This document shows positions 1-7,833 of a stretch of DNA of 64,000 nucleotides, in pieces. The position numbers were made by a program, and so were the translations under genes. Source of the DNA: Fibrobacterota bacterium (GTDB taxonomy: Bacteria > Fibrobacterota > Fibrobacteria > UBA11236); assembly GCA_028287505.1 (NCBI GenBank), contig JAQBPN010000085.1:1-64000 (forward strand), written 5' to 3'. A model generated the notes under the pieces. That model searched no databases and was not told the origin of the DNA. It worked only from the letters and a program-made list of their open reading frames with translations. Position 1 is the first letter of the stretch. Each line of letters starts with the position of its first letter.

Positions 1-95
1 GCGGCCAAGGCGCTATGCAGAGCCGTGATCATGACGCTCAATTCACGGAGCGGCCGGAAAAAAAGCCCCGAGTACCATGAGAAGGCCCCCAGGGT

Positions 96-968
96 TCACA
101 GGGACACGCTATCCCTGAAGAAAAAATAGGCCCCGGCGAAATAGAGGATGGCCAAGGACAATTCCGTCAGACCGGAAATGACCGGGAAGAACACCGAGTA
201 GTAGCGGACGTTCTTGTACCATTCCACCTTGGTGGTCAGGTTGATCTCGTCGAACTTGCGGATCTGCTCCTTCACCTTCCCGAAGATGCGCACGATGTGG
301 ATGCCTGCCAGGCTTTCCTGCATGATGGAATTCAGCTCCGCCAACAGGCCGCGGATGTAGGTGTTGTTCTTGCGGACCTTTTCCCGGAAGATGGAGGTGG
401 TCAGGATCATGAACGGCAGCACGGCCAGGGAGGCCAAAGCCAGCTTCCAATCCAGGAAGAACATGAAGCCCACGGCGTAGGCGATCATGAGGATGGCTCC
501 CAACAATTCGATCAGCCCTTCCGTAAACATGCTGCTCAGGGAATCGATGTCGTTGCCGAGCCGGGTCATGAGACGGCCCACCGGGGTGCGATGGAAGAAG
601 TCCATGCTGAACCCCTGGAGCCGGGCGAAGATTTGCACCCGCAACTGGTGGATGATCGAAAGTCCGAGCTTCTGGCTCGCCACGGCGCGCAGATATTCCA
701 GGGCGCCGGACAATAGCACCAGCCCGACCAAGGCGAGCATGAAGGGAGTGATGCCTTCGAGATTCTTGTTCCTGATGGGCCCGTCGATCATGTCTTTGAG
801 GATGCGCGGTTGCAACACCGGCAGGATTTCCGAAGTGATCAGGAAAAAGAAGGCGATGAATGCGGTGAGCTTATGGCCCTTGGCCAGAGAGATGAGCCGC
901 AGCCAAAGGTTGCGGTCCAGGAACCGCGCCACCTTGTCCTCGCTGAGATATTCTTTCCGTTCAGCCAT
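96..968 (-). CDS. ABC exporter transmembrane subunit, interrupted by in-frame TGA
   Basis: This is the N-terminal membrane half of a type I ABC exporter subunit (290 codons to the stop). It carries the usual hydrophobic helices and the motif RTPVGRLMTRLGND near residues 125-138, typical of the intracellular loop of MsbA/BmrA-type exporters. It starts one base after the stop of the full-length ABC gene at 970-2841, so the two probably form a heterodimer. The reading frame ends at TGA (96-98). However, the same frame continues open to the window edge and still reads like the family (SGLFFRPLRELS at about 67-32). The nucleotide-binding domain would lie outside the window. The stop is therefore a nonsense mutation or a sequencing error, not a natural end. 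Substrate is unknown. Confidence 0.8.
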   Translation of the reverse strand: MAERKEYLSEDKVARFLDRNLWLRLISLAKGHKLTAFIAFFFLITSEILPVLQPRILKDMIDGPIRNKNLEGITPFMLALVGLVLLSGALEYLRAVASQKLGLSIIHQLRVQIFARLQGFSMDFFHRTPVGRLMTRLGNDIDSLSSMFTEGLIELLGAILMIAYAVGFMFFLDWKLALASLAVLPFMILTTSIFREKVRKNNTYIRGLLAELNSIMQESLAGIHIVRIFGKVKEQIRKFDEINLTTKVEWYKNVRYYSVFFPVISGLTELSLAILYFAGAYFFFRDSVSL

Positions 969-969
969 A

Positions 970-2841
970 TTAGTCTAGCTCCAAAGCCGAGCTCAGCCGT
1001 TGTTTTTCCCACACCGAGGCATAAGCCCCGCCCAGGCGCAGGAGCTCCGCGTGGGTGCCCTGTTCCAGGATTTTCCCGTCCGCCAGGAAGATGATGTTGT
1101 CGCAACCCATCACAGCGGAATAGCGGTGGGAAACGATCAGCACCGTGCGGCCCTCGAAGCGCTTGCGAAGCTGCCCGAGCACGAGGGTTTCCGTTTCCGT
1201 GTCCAGGGCCGAAAGCGTATCGTCCAGGCCCAGCACGGGGGAATTGGCAAGCAGGGCCCTGGCCAGGCCCACGCGCTGCCTTTGGCCGCCACTGAGATTG
1301 ATCCCTTTTTCGCCGAGCATGGAATCATAACCCTGGGGGAATTGCCCCAGGTCCCGGGACAAAGCGGACCACTCGGCCGCCTCGTCCATGGAATGGACGG
1401 ACAATTCTCCCCGTCCCATTTCGATATTGTTGCGGATGCTGGTCGAGAAGAGAAAGCCATCCTGGGGGGCGTAGGTGAAATAACGGATCCACTCGGAGTC
1501 TTGCAGGCTTTCCCGCGGTGAACCGTTCAGGAACAAGGTCCCGGGCGGGGGAGGGTAGATGCCGCAAAGGATATGCATCAAAGTCGTTTTGCCCGACCCG
1601 GTTGGACCGACTATTCCCAAAGAGGTTCCGGCGGGGATATTTAAAGAAACGCCTTCCAGGACCGGCCGCGAAGGAGCTTTGACCTTTGTCCCGGGCCCGG
1701 CGTCTTTTGCGTCTTTGGCAGCGTCGGCGCTTGCATAGACAAAGGAAAGGTTCTTCAACTCCAGGCTGCGTAAGGGCTCGATAGCTTTCTTCTTGCCGGA
1801 ATCCGGATCCTGGCCGTTCCGGCCCTGGAGTCGCTCTTCCGGCTTCGCCGTTTCCGGTTCCACCAGAAAGGATTTCCTCAGGGTGGCCAACCTGTCGATG
1901 GATACGTTCGCCCGCTGGATCATGCTGGCGACCCACCCAAGCCCCACCAGGGGAAATTGCAGCCGCAAGATATACAGGATAGCGGCCGAAAGGGTTCCCA
2001 GGCTGATTTCATCCCGGATGACCATCCTCCCGCCCACCCAGGAAACCAGCACCAGGCCGATGGCCCCCAGCGCGCCGATGGCGGGCCAGATGATGGAATT
2101 GGAATAAGCCACCTTCAGGGACGAGTCCCTCAGGTCCCGGGACGTACTCGTCAGCTTGGCGGAGAACTCATGCTGCTTGCCATAGGACTTGACCACCTGG
2201 ATTCCGGAAATGGTGTCTTGCAGAAATGAATTGAGTGAGGAAAGATTTTTCTGGATCCCTCCGAACAGTCCGTACATGCGCTTGAGGAAAAAGTTCGCCA
2301 GCAAAGGCATCATCAGCGAGGGAAGCAGGCCCAGCCACATCAAATGCGGATTGAGCTTCCAGATGCAGAAGGTGGTGTAGACGAGCAGGCATCCCATGCG
2401 TGCCAGATGCAGGATGACCGGTCCGGCCATGTCCCGGATGCGATCCAGATCGTTGGTGGCCCGGGACATGATATCGCCGATGGAATGTTGATCGAAAAAC
2501 CGCTTGGGTTGAAGCATCAGGCCGGCGAAAAGATCCCGCCGAAGTTCATACTCGATGGTGCGGGAACTCCTGATCACCCAGAGGCGTTGGAAATAAAGGA
2601 GCAAACCGCTTATCAATGTGGAAGCCAGGATCGCGGCCAGGGGCCACATCACCGCGGGAAAATCCTTGCCTGCCTGGAGAGTGTCGAGAATGACCTTGAC
2701 CATCCAAGGGGAAACCTGATCCAGGCCGGTGGAAACAAGCACGAATATCCAACCCGCCAGGATGAATCCCTTTTGCCGCACGAGGTAGGGGCGCAGGAAC
2801 GCGAACCGGGAATTTGTTTTGGAAGGCGCCGCAGAGGTCAA
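970..2841 (-). CDS. Heterodimeric ABC exporter subunit, membrane plus ATPase domains
   Basis: This 623-residue protein has six predicted membrane helices in the first 320 residues and a C-terminal ATP-binding domain. The Walker A (GPTGSGKTT), Q-loop (APQDGFLF), signature (LSGGQRQRVGLARA) and H-loop (VSHR) are present. The Walker B segment reads VLGLDDTLSALD, with Asp where canonical ATPases have the catalytic Glu. That is the mark of the degenerate-site partner in heterodimeric exporters such as TM287/288 or BmrCD. A low-complexity stretch (about residues 335-390) precedes the ATPase domain. The start is a TTG without an obvious ribosome-binding site. The frame stays open upstream without an ATG, so the true N-terminus is uncertain. 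It is followed at once by the partner gene. Substrate cannot be told. Confidence 0.92.
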   Translation of the reverse strand: MTSAAPSKTNSRFAFLRPYLVRQKGFILAGWIFVLVSTGLDQVSPWMVKVILDTLQAGKDFPAVMWPLAAILASTLISGLLLYFQRLWVIRSSRTIEYELRRDLFAGLMLQPKRFFDQHSIGDIMSRATNDLDRIRDMAGPVILHLARMGCLLVYTTFCIWKLNPHLMWLGLLPSLMMPLLANFFLKRMYGLFGGIQKNLSSLNSFLQDTISGIQVVKSYGKQHEFSAKLTSTSRDLRDSSLKVAYSNSIIWPAIGALGAIGLVLVSWVGGRMVIRDEISLGTLSAAILYILRLQFPLVGLGWVASMIQRANVSIDRLATLRKSFLVEPETAKPEERLQGRNGQDPDSGKKKAIEPLRSLELKNLSFVYASADAAKDAKDAGPGTKVKAPSRPVLEGVSLNIPAGTSLGIVGPTGSGKTTLMHILCGIYPPPPGTLFLNGSPRESLQDSEWIRYFTYAPQDGFLFSTSIRNNIEMGRGELSVHSMDEAAEWSALSRDLGQFPQGYDSMLGEKGINLSGGQRQRVGLARALLANSPVLGLDDTLSALDTETETLVLGQLRKRFEGRTVLIVSHRYSAVMGCDNIIFLADGKILEQGTHAELLRLGGAYASVWEKQRLSSALELD

Positions 2842-3022
2842 TGCGGGAGACGGCTGGATGGGGGATTGGGTAGCGGTGGCGATGGTCTGGCCTCGTAAAG
2901 GTCCGAGGCGGGGAAGATTTCCTCCGGCTTACGGGCCCGGAGGAAAATTTCATAAAGAATGCCCGGCCTGGAAAGAGGGCGCTTGTCGACTCCGGGAAGG
3001 CCCGGTTACCAGGTGGAAAGGA

Positions 3023-3193
3023 CTACTTGAAAATGTGCTTATCCATCCAAAAGGATGAGACATCCCGATGGATCTCTAGGGCGATCTGGAGATTGATAAG
3101 ATCATCCTTCGTAATCGCGAAATCCCGGTCCGGGCGCCCCTTTAGGAAAGGGATCTTGTCCTTGATGGCTTCGTGACGCGAGGCGTTCTTCAT
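3023..3193 (-). CDS. Small hypothetical protein, coupled to upstream small frame
   Basis: A 56-codon frame starts with ATG and ends at TAG. Its start overlaps the stop of the 74-codon frame at 3190-3414 in an ATGA arrangement, the usual sign of translational coupling. The product is charged and likely helical (KGRPDRDFAITKDDLINLQ, then FWMDKHIF at the end). I recognise no family. Two coupled tiny genes beside a tRNA suggest a toxin-antitoxin-like pair, but no motif proves it, and a chance overlap cannot be excluded. Confidence 0.35.
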   Translation of the reverse strand: MKNASRHEAIKDKIPFLKGRPDRDFAITKDDLINLQIALEIHRDVSSFWMDKHIFK

Positions 3194-3414
3194 AATTCAC
3201 CCACTCCTTCATCTCCAGGCCTGATTCCATTGAGTGCGGGCGCGACTTCGAGATCGAATCTGCAGCCACCCCTGTACACCATCTCAGCGGGTCGACCTGT
3301 CTCTAAACTACTCGGTATTGTTTCGAAAAGCTTTAACATTTGTTGGATATTTTTTGGCCTTTTGAGTCCTAAAATTATTGTCCTTCTTTTCCATTCCGGA
3401 ATGCCACAACTCAT
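3190..3414 (-). CDS. Small hypothetical protein, first of a coupled pair
   Basis: A 74-codon frame begins ATG AGT TGT (product MSCGIPEWKRR...) and ends in TGA overlapping the next small gene. The 5' half is noticeably AT-richer than neighbouring genes and uses codons such as ATA, AAT and TTA that are rare nearby, which hints at acquired DNA. No conserved domain is recognised. It is the only sizeable frame on this strand between the ABC exporter genes and the tRNA. Confidence 0.3.
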   Translation of the reverse strand: MSCGIPEWKRRTIILGLKRPKNIQQMLKLFETIPSSLETGRPAEMVYRGGCRFDLEVAPALNGIRPGDEGVGEL

Positions 3415-3515
3415 GGAGCCCCCGGTAACTATTGACGATCATAAGACCCGGACCGATCCCTTGTCCGTACCTGATTTTCGGAAGATTCGATTTTTTTCGG
3501 GATCGGATTGAACCG

Positions 3516-3544
3516 TTGACCCGGTACGCAAAGATTTTTATCCT
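3516..3544 (+). promoter_or_regulatory. Sigma-70-type promoter of tRNA-Gln
   Basis: TTGACC (3516-3521) and TATCCT (3539-3544) are separated by exactly 17 bases. The predicted start lies a few bases before the tRNA 5' end at 3556. Spacing and position fit a housekeeping promoter for the tRNA. Confidence 0.7.
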
Positions 3545-3555
3545 TACAAAACCGG

Positions 3556-3629
3556 TGGGATGTCGTCCAATGGCAGGACGCCAGATTCTGGTTCTGGCTA
3601 TTGAGGTTCGAATCCTTGCATCCCAACCA
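3556..3629 (+). tRNA. tRNA-Gln (anticodon CUG), CCA encoded
   Basis: A 74-base cloverleaf can be drawn. The acceptor stem TGGGATG pairs with CATCCCA, followed by discriminator A and an encoded CCA at 3627-3629. The D arm is GTCC/GGAC. The anticodon stem CCAGA/TCTGG carries the loop TTCTGGT, giving anticodon CTG. The T arm holds the TTCGAAT loop. It has its own promoter upstream and an intrinsic terminator 26 bases downstream. Confidence 0.95.
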
Positions 3630-3655
3630 AACTTCCCGGCCTTAAAAAGCCGATG

Positions 3656-3691
3656 AAAAATGGCCTTTCCTTCAGGAAAGGCCATTTTTTT
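3656..3691. terminator. Intrinsic terminator after tRNA-Gln
   Basis: The stem TGGCCTTTCC / GGAAAGGCCA (10 bp, loop TTCA) is preceded by five A and followed by seven T. It ends the tRNA transcript on the plus strand; the A-run could let it work on the minus strand as well. Confidence 0.9.
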
Positions 3692-3737
3692 GTCCCTTTC
3701 CCATGCCCCGGACGGGCCAGGTGGTATGATCCTGGGG

Positions 3738-5261
3738 ATGGATACCATGGGCGCGGCATTGTGGGATCTCTATGAAAACCAAAAGGTTAAGGGTCTAATC
3801 ACGCCCATGCGCCAAACCTTGTCCAAACTGGAGAAGTCCGGACAGGCCGATCACCGCTGGTTCAACGCCATGGGTGAATTGGCCGTGCATGACAAGAATC
3901 ACAGCGTAGCGGCGCGTTTTTTCCGGCAGGCCATGGATGAGAAACCCATGCCGGAATATGAACTCAATCTGGGAAACGCCCTCTTTTATGCGGGCGATTT
4001 CCAGGGAGCCAAAACGAGATTGGGCGCCTACCTGCAAAAGTATCCCGGAGACGTGCACGGCCTGATAGACCTGGCCAACTGCCATCTGAAGCTGCTGGAG
4101 TTGGACAAGGTCAAAGATCTTTGCAATGCCGGCTTGGGCCAAAAAGCCGCCAAGGCCCCGCTTTGGAACTGCCTTGGCCAGGTTTCGTTTCTGGAAGGTA
4201 ACCATGGACAGGCCTGGGACTACTTCGACAAAGCGTACGCAGAAGCTCCCGAATATACCGATGCTCTTTTCAATCGCGGCAACACGGCTTACAGGTTGGG
4301 CCGCATCGAAGAGGCCTTGCGGGACTTCAGTCTGTGCGTGCGCAAGGACGAAAACTACGAAGCCGCTTTGCTCAACATGGCCATCGTCCGGTTGGAACGC
4401 GGGGACTTCGCCGAGGGCAAAGTCAACGTGGGCCGGGTGCTGAAATTGAATCCGGACAACGTGGAGGCCCGCCATGTTCTGGGACGGCTCTGCTTGGCCG
4501 GAAAGGAATTCCGCGGGGCGCGTGACGCCTTCCACGATACCTTGAAATATGATGAGAACCATGTCCCCACATTGCTCGCGTTGGCCAAGCTCCACATCCA
4601 GGAGGCGGAGCAGGAAGAAGCCGGCGCCGTATTGAAGCGATTGCTCGCGAAGAAATCCATGAGCCCCGAAGAGACTCTCGCGACCCTGACCTTGATGATG
4701 GAAATGGGGGAGAACGTTCGTTGCGTGCAATACCTGCAGGCCTTGGACGATAGGGCGCTCGATCCTCCGCTCCGCAAAATCCTGGTGCTCGGTTTGTGGA
4801 AGACAGGCAAGACCAAGGATGCCATCCGCCAACTCGAATCGGTCCTTTCCAGCGAGGGCGAAACAGCAGGCACTCTCACCCTGCTCGGGCGAATGCTGGT
4901 CCAGAGCGGCGCGGAGCCGTTGGCCGAAAGCCGCTATCAAAAAGCTCTAGAGATGGACCCGGCGGCGCAAGGCGCCGCATTCGAACTGGCCCGCATCTTC
5001 ATGGGAAGGAACGAAGGCCAAAAAGCGATTACGGTCCTGGAGCGCCTGCTGCTCAGCCTGCCCGGCGATCCCGATTGCTTCTACAACCTTGCGTGTTGCC
5101 ACGCGCGAAACCGGAATTTCGACGATAGCCTCCATTACCTCAAACAGGCGTTGGAGAACGGCTTCCAGGACATCGACAAGATTAACGCTGACGAGGACCT
5201 CACCTATATAAGACAATTGAAGGAGTACAACCAACTCGCGGGTGAGACGGGCTTAATCTAG
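3738..5261 (+). CDS. TPR repeat protein
   Basis: About 507 residues made almost entirely of tetratricopeptide repeats. Examples are the repeats around YELNLGNALFYAGDFQGAK, TDALFNRGNTAYRLGRIEEAL and PDCFYNLACCHARNRNFDDSL. No signal peptide or membrane segment is seen, so it is probably a cytoplasmic scaffold. Three in-frame ATGs compete (3726, 3738, 3747); 3738 is chosen provisionally and none has a clear Shine-Dalgarno. The frame also stays open back into the tRNA terminator, which is clearly not coding. The next gene begins 15 bases after the stop and is probably co-transcribed. Partner and process are unknown. Confidence 0.85.
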   Translation: MDTMGAALWDLYENQKVKGLITPMRQTLSKLEKSGQADHRWFNAMGELAVHDKNHSVAARFFRQAMDEKPMPEYELNLGNALFYAGDFQGAKTRLGAYLQKYPGDVHGLIDLANCHLKLLELDKVKDLCNAGLGQKAAKAPLWNCLGQVSFLEGNHGQAWDYFDKAYAEAPEYTDALFNRGNTAYRLGRIEEALRDFSLCVRKDENYEAALLNMAIVRLERGDFAEGKVNVGRVLKLNPDNVEARHVLGRLCLAGKEFRGARDAFHDTLKYDENHVPTLLALAKLHIQEAEQEEAGAVLKRLLAKKSMSPEETLATLTLMMEMGENVRCVQYLQALDDRALDPPLRKILVLGLWKTGKTKDAIRQLESVLSSEGETAGTLTLLGRMLVQSGAEPLAESRYQKALEMDPAAQGAAFELARIFMGRNEGQKAITVLERLLLSLPGDPDCFYNLACCHARNRNFDDSLHYLKQALENGFQDIDKINADEDLTYIRQLKEYNQLAGETGLI

Positions 5262-5276
5262 CAGAGGAGAGCCGGC

Positions 5277-6707
5277 ATGAAAACGGTTCAGGATTGGGGA
5301 TTCATTTCCAAAGAGCAGGGCTTGGTCAAGCCGAAGCTGCAAGACAACAAGATCTTCCACGCGCTGACCACCGCATACGAGAACAACCAGCAGCAGGAAA
5401 TCTACGGCGCCACCGAGAACATCGTGCGCCGCGAGAAGGAAAACTGCGAGATGGCTCTCAGCGATCTCAAGAAGCTGGCCGGAAGCAAAAGCGATCCGGA
5501 CGGAACCTTGAAACTCGTTATGGACCATTACCAGCAACGTCTTTCCGTCGCTCGAGAGAAGGAGGAGAAGATCAACCATCTCTCCGAAGACTCGCGCAAG
5601 ATGCTGGAAGAATACAAGAAGCGGACCCAGGAACTCGCCGACGTCAAGCGGAACCTGATGGAGTCCCAGAGCAAACTGCGCGAGCTGGCCAAGAACACGG
5701 AGAAGCTGCTCAAGAAGGAGGAGGAACTGCGTTTCATCGAAACCAACCTCCGCACCGAGCTCGACAAGAACAAGCGCAATATCATCAATGGCCTCTATGA
5801 GATTGTGACGGACCTCTCCGATCAGGTTCCCGAAGCGGCGATTGTCGCTACCCAGTTATCTTCCCCACGCCCGGAAGCGGTTCGGCCGGAACCCATAGCG
5901 GCCCGTCCCATGGCTCCGGCGATGCCGGAAAAGCCCGTCGCTGAAAAAGTCATTCCCGTGATCCCGGCGCACGAACCCATTCTCCAGGAGCCGGAAGCCA
6001 AAGAGGCGGCCCGTCCATTCACCGAAGGTCTCTTCCGGAAGGCGGCCAACCCCCTTGCCGTCGAAGAATCCATTTTCGGCAAGTCTCTTCCCATCCCGGC
6101 GGAATCAGTTTGGACCCGGGACAAGGCAGCGCCTGTCGGCCCGAATTTCGTTATCGGCCAAGCCTCGCCTCCCGCCGCGCAGCCGGTCCCAGGTCCGATT
6201 GGAGTCCGGGACGGCGGAATGGTGGACAAGGCGGCCAGGCTGAAAATGTTCGAGCCCGGAAAATCCCTTTGCAACAAATCCATGGTGAAAACGCCGGAAG
6301 GAGAGGTCATTTCCGAGTACTTCTACTCCCCGTTGCATCCCAAGGAAGGCCGGCATTACATCTTCAACTCCCTGTACGCCATTTGGAGCCTGCTTTCCCT
6401 TAAAGCCAGGGATGAGGAGGCGTTCCAGGACCGCATCGAGACCGTATTTACCGATCTGCTCAGCCGCCTGGAGCATAGCCAGAACATCCATCTGGAAAGC
6501 TTCCTCAGCGAGGAGATCAACCGGGACGTGCTGGGGCGGGTTCTGGCAGCCCCCAGAAGCGAGCGTTCCAATATGGTCGAATCGGTAGCCCACCGGTTGC
6601 TCAACCGCATCGAATCGGTAGGACCCGGCAGGGCCGGCCTAATCGATCATCAGTTCCGCCACCTGCCCAGGCCGGACTTCCCCCCGCGCAATGGATTGAC
6701 GGCCTGA
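5277..6707 (+). CDS. Hypothetical coiled-coil protein with conserved C-terminal domain
   Basis: This 476-residue protein is not recognised. The N-terminal 60 residues look folded. Residues about 60-175 are a charged heptad-rich coiled coil (EKEEKINHLSEDSRKMLEEY and following). Residues about 190-310 are Pro/Ala-rich linker. Residues about 325-470 form a second, probably helical domain (SEYFYSPLHPKEGRHYIFNS onward). No signal peptide is seen. The gene has a purine-rich ribosome-binding site (GAGGAGA, 5264-5268 region) and follows the TPR gene closely, so the two products may act together. An intrinsic terminator follows at 6766. Confidence 0.8.
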   Translation: MKTVQDWGFISKEQGLVKPKLQDNKIFHALTTAYENNQQQEIYGATENIVRREKENCEMALSDLKKLAGSKSDPDGTLKLVMDHYQQRLSVAREKEEKINHLSEDSRKMLEEYKKRTQELADVKRNLMESQSKLRELAKNTEKLLKKEEELRFIETNLRTELDKNKRNIINGLYEIVTDLSDQVPEAAIVATQLSSPRPEAVRPEPIAARPMAPAMPEKPVAEKVIPVIPAHEPILQEPEAKEAARPFTEGLFRKAANPLAVEESIFGKSLPIPAESVWTRDKAAPVGPNFVIGQASPPAAQPVPGPIGVRDGGMVDKAARLKMFEPGKSLCNKSMVKTPEGEVISEYFYSPLHPKEGRHYIFNSLYAIWSLLSLKARDEEAFQDRIETVFTDLLSRLEHSQNIHLESFLSEEINRDVLGRVLAAPRSERSNMVESVAHRLLNRIESVGPGRAGLIDHQFRHLPRPDFPPRNGLTA

Positions 6708-6765
6708 TTCCTGGGTAGACCCAACCGGGTCCGCACCGCCAGCCTTCCTTGGCCTCCGGATTGTG

Positions 6766-6801
6766 AAAGAAAAGACCCCGCATCAGCGGGGTCTTTTCTT
6801 T
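6766..6801. terminator. Bidirectional intrinsic terminator
   Basis: The stem AAAGACCCCGC / GCGGGGTCTTT has an ATCA loop, is flanked by an A-rich stretch on the left and TTTTCTTTT on the right. It lies between the convergent coiled-coil gene and the ERF gene, and can serve both. Confidence 0.9.
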
Positions 6802-6816
6802 TGGGGCCCTTGGAGT

Positions 6817-7692
6817 TTAAAAGGGGAGGGCTTCCGCCTCCGACAGGGCGGGGGATACGTACCCGCCTTCAGCCAACCGGATGGACTCGACATCCTTCCA
6901 ACGACCGTTGGTTTTGTACCGGATAACCACTTCCTGGCCGGCATTTTTGGCATCCATGGCCAGGTCGGCGTAGGCCGGGTTGAAGGTGGTAAAGAAGCCA
7001 TTGCTCCGGGTTTCGATGCTATAGCGCGTATAAGTGGACCCGTCCTTTTTTGGGCCGCTTTTGCTTTGGATATCCAAAATGACGTCCCGGGCGGGATTTT
7101 CATATTGGATTTTGCCTGGCGACTGGGCCAGGGGAGTGGGGGATACCGAAACCCCTTCGAATTGGGGAAGCGGGGTGGAGGATTGGGCTTCGCTTGGAGA
7201 CCGTTCTGGAGCCGTCTGGACGGTTTTTTCACCCACGGCGGTCCGTTCCTTCTTGTCAGAGTCCTCATCCCTTTCGGGGTCATCCCCGGTGCTTATAAGG
7301 AAATTTTTGGAGATGAAGTACTTCATGGCACCGGTTATGGCCTTATAAATTGCCTTATCGCCGGAATCTTCTCCGCATCCCGAGCCGAAAACCTCCGCGG
7401 TTTCACCGGATGCGCCATCCCAGAAGGTATGCTTGGTTCGGACAAAAACGAGATTTACCGGGCTTCCGTCCCGAGTCCGCTTCCCGGTTTCCTTGAATTC
7501 CATGCTTTCAATGCTCGTAAATACGAAAATCCCATGTTCTGCCAGCTTGGTGCGAACCGCATCCAGGATATCCGATTCCTTGGCGTAGTCGTAGTTGAAG
7601 AAATTGTTCCTTCCCTTTTTTTCCACCCAGCGGGTCTCCGCCATGACCTGAGCCAATTTTGCGACCAGAGAAGTTGCTTCTTTCTTGTCCAT
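6817..7692 (-). CDS. ERF-family single-strand annealing protein
   Basis: This 291-residue protein matches the ERF family of phage-type single-strand annealing recombinases. The N-terminal domain (about residues 1-150) has the family signature: NFFNYDYAKESDILDAVR, then GSGCGEDSGDKAIYKAITGA and STGDDPERD. A charged, Pro/Ser-rich linker follows (about 150-205). A compact C-terminal domain (about 210-280) may bind nucleic acid and ends in an acidic SEAEALPF tail. The ATG at 7692 is preferred over an upstream ATG at 7752 because the longer start would run through the palindrome at 7710-7729. ERF proteins usually sit in prophages, but no phage structural gene is present here. A remnant or a domesticated gene is possible. 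Confidence 0.88.
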   Translation of the reverse strand: MDKKEATSLVAKLAQVMAETRWVEKKGRNNFFNYDYAKESDILDAVRTKLAEHGIFVFTSIESMEFKETGKRTRDGSPVNLVFVRTKHTFWDGASGETAEVFGSGCGEDSGDKAIYKAITGAMKYFISKNFLISTGDDPERDEDSDKKERTAVGEKTVQTAPERSPSEAQSSTPLPQFEGVSVSPTPLAQSPGKIQYENPARDVILDIQSKSGPKKDGSTYTRYSIETRSNGFFTTFNPAYADLAMDAKNAGQEVVIRYKTNGRWKDVESIRLAEGGYVSPALSEAEALPF

Positions 7693-7709
7693 TTTTATCC
7701 CCGTCCATA

Positions 7710-7729
7710 ACCTGCTCACCTGAGCAGGT
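7710..7729. promoter_or_regulatory. 20-bp palindrome, candidate operator of the ERF gene
   Basis: ACCTGCTCACCTGAGCAGGT is a perfect 9+2+9 inverted repeat. Its edge is 17 bases upstream of the ERF start codon, where a repressor could block transcription. A partial relative (ACCT, 3 bases, AGGT) occurs at 8444-8454 in front of the small DRR gene. The cognate regulator is not identified; the ribbon-helix-helix-like protein at 8216-8425 is a possible candidate. Confidence 0.55.
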
Positions 7730-7812
7730 ACAATCAACAAGTTACAAACCAACCTAATCCGAATCTACAGTTCCTCAAGTTTGTAGGGTTCAAAACCGGT
7801 GGTTGCATGCGT

Positions 7813-7828
7813 TGTTTCCCGTGAAACA
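7813..7828. promoter_or_regulatory. parS-like ParB binding site
   Basis: TGTTTCCCGTGAAACA differs from the near-universal chromosomal parS palindrome TGTTTCACGTGAAACA at one base. The palindrome extends to 20 bp with flanking GT...AC. parS sites are bound by ParB and nucleate chromosome or plasmid segregation complexes. No parA or parB gene lies in the window. Confidence 0.65.
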
Positions 7829-7833
7829 ACATT

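Noticed and set aside
1-98. TGA recoded as glycine or selenocysteine
   Set aside because: TGA is the normal stop of many genes here, including several ATGA overlaps, and no SECIS-like structure or Cys-aligned position is seen.
3308-3748. Minus-strand frame of 146 codons across the tRNA-Gln
   Set aside because: It runs through the tRNA and its terminator, so it is not coding.
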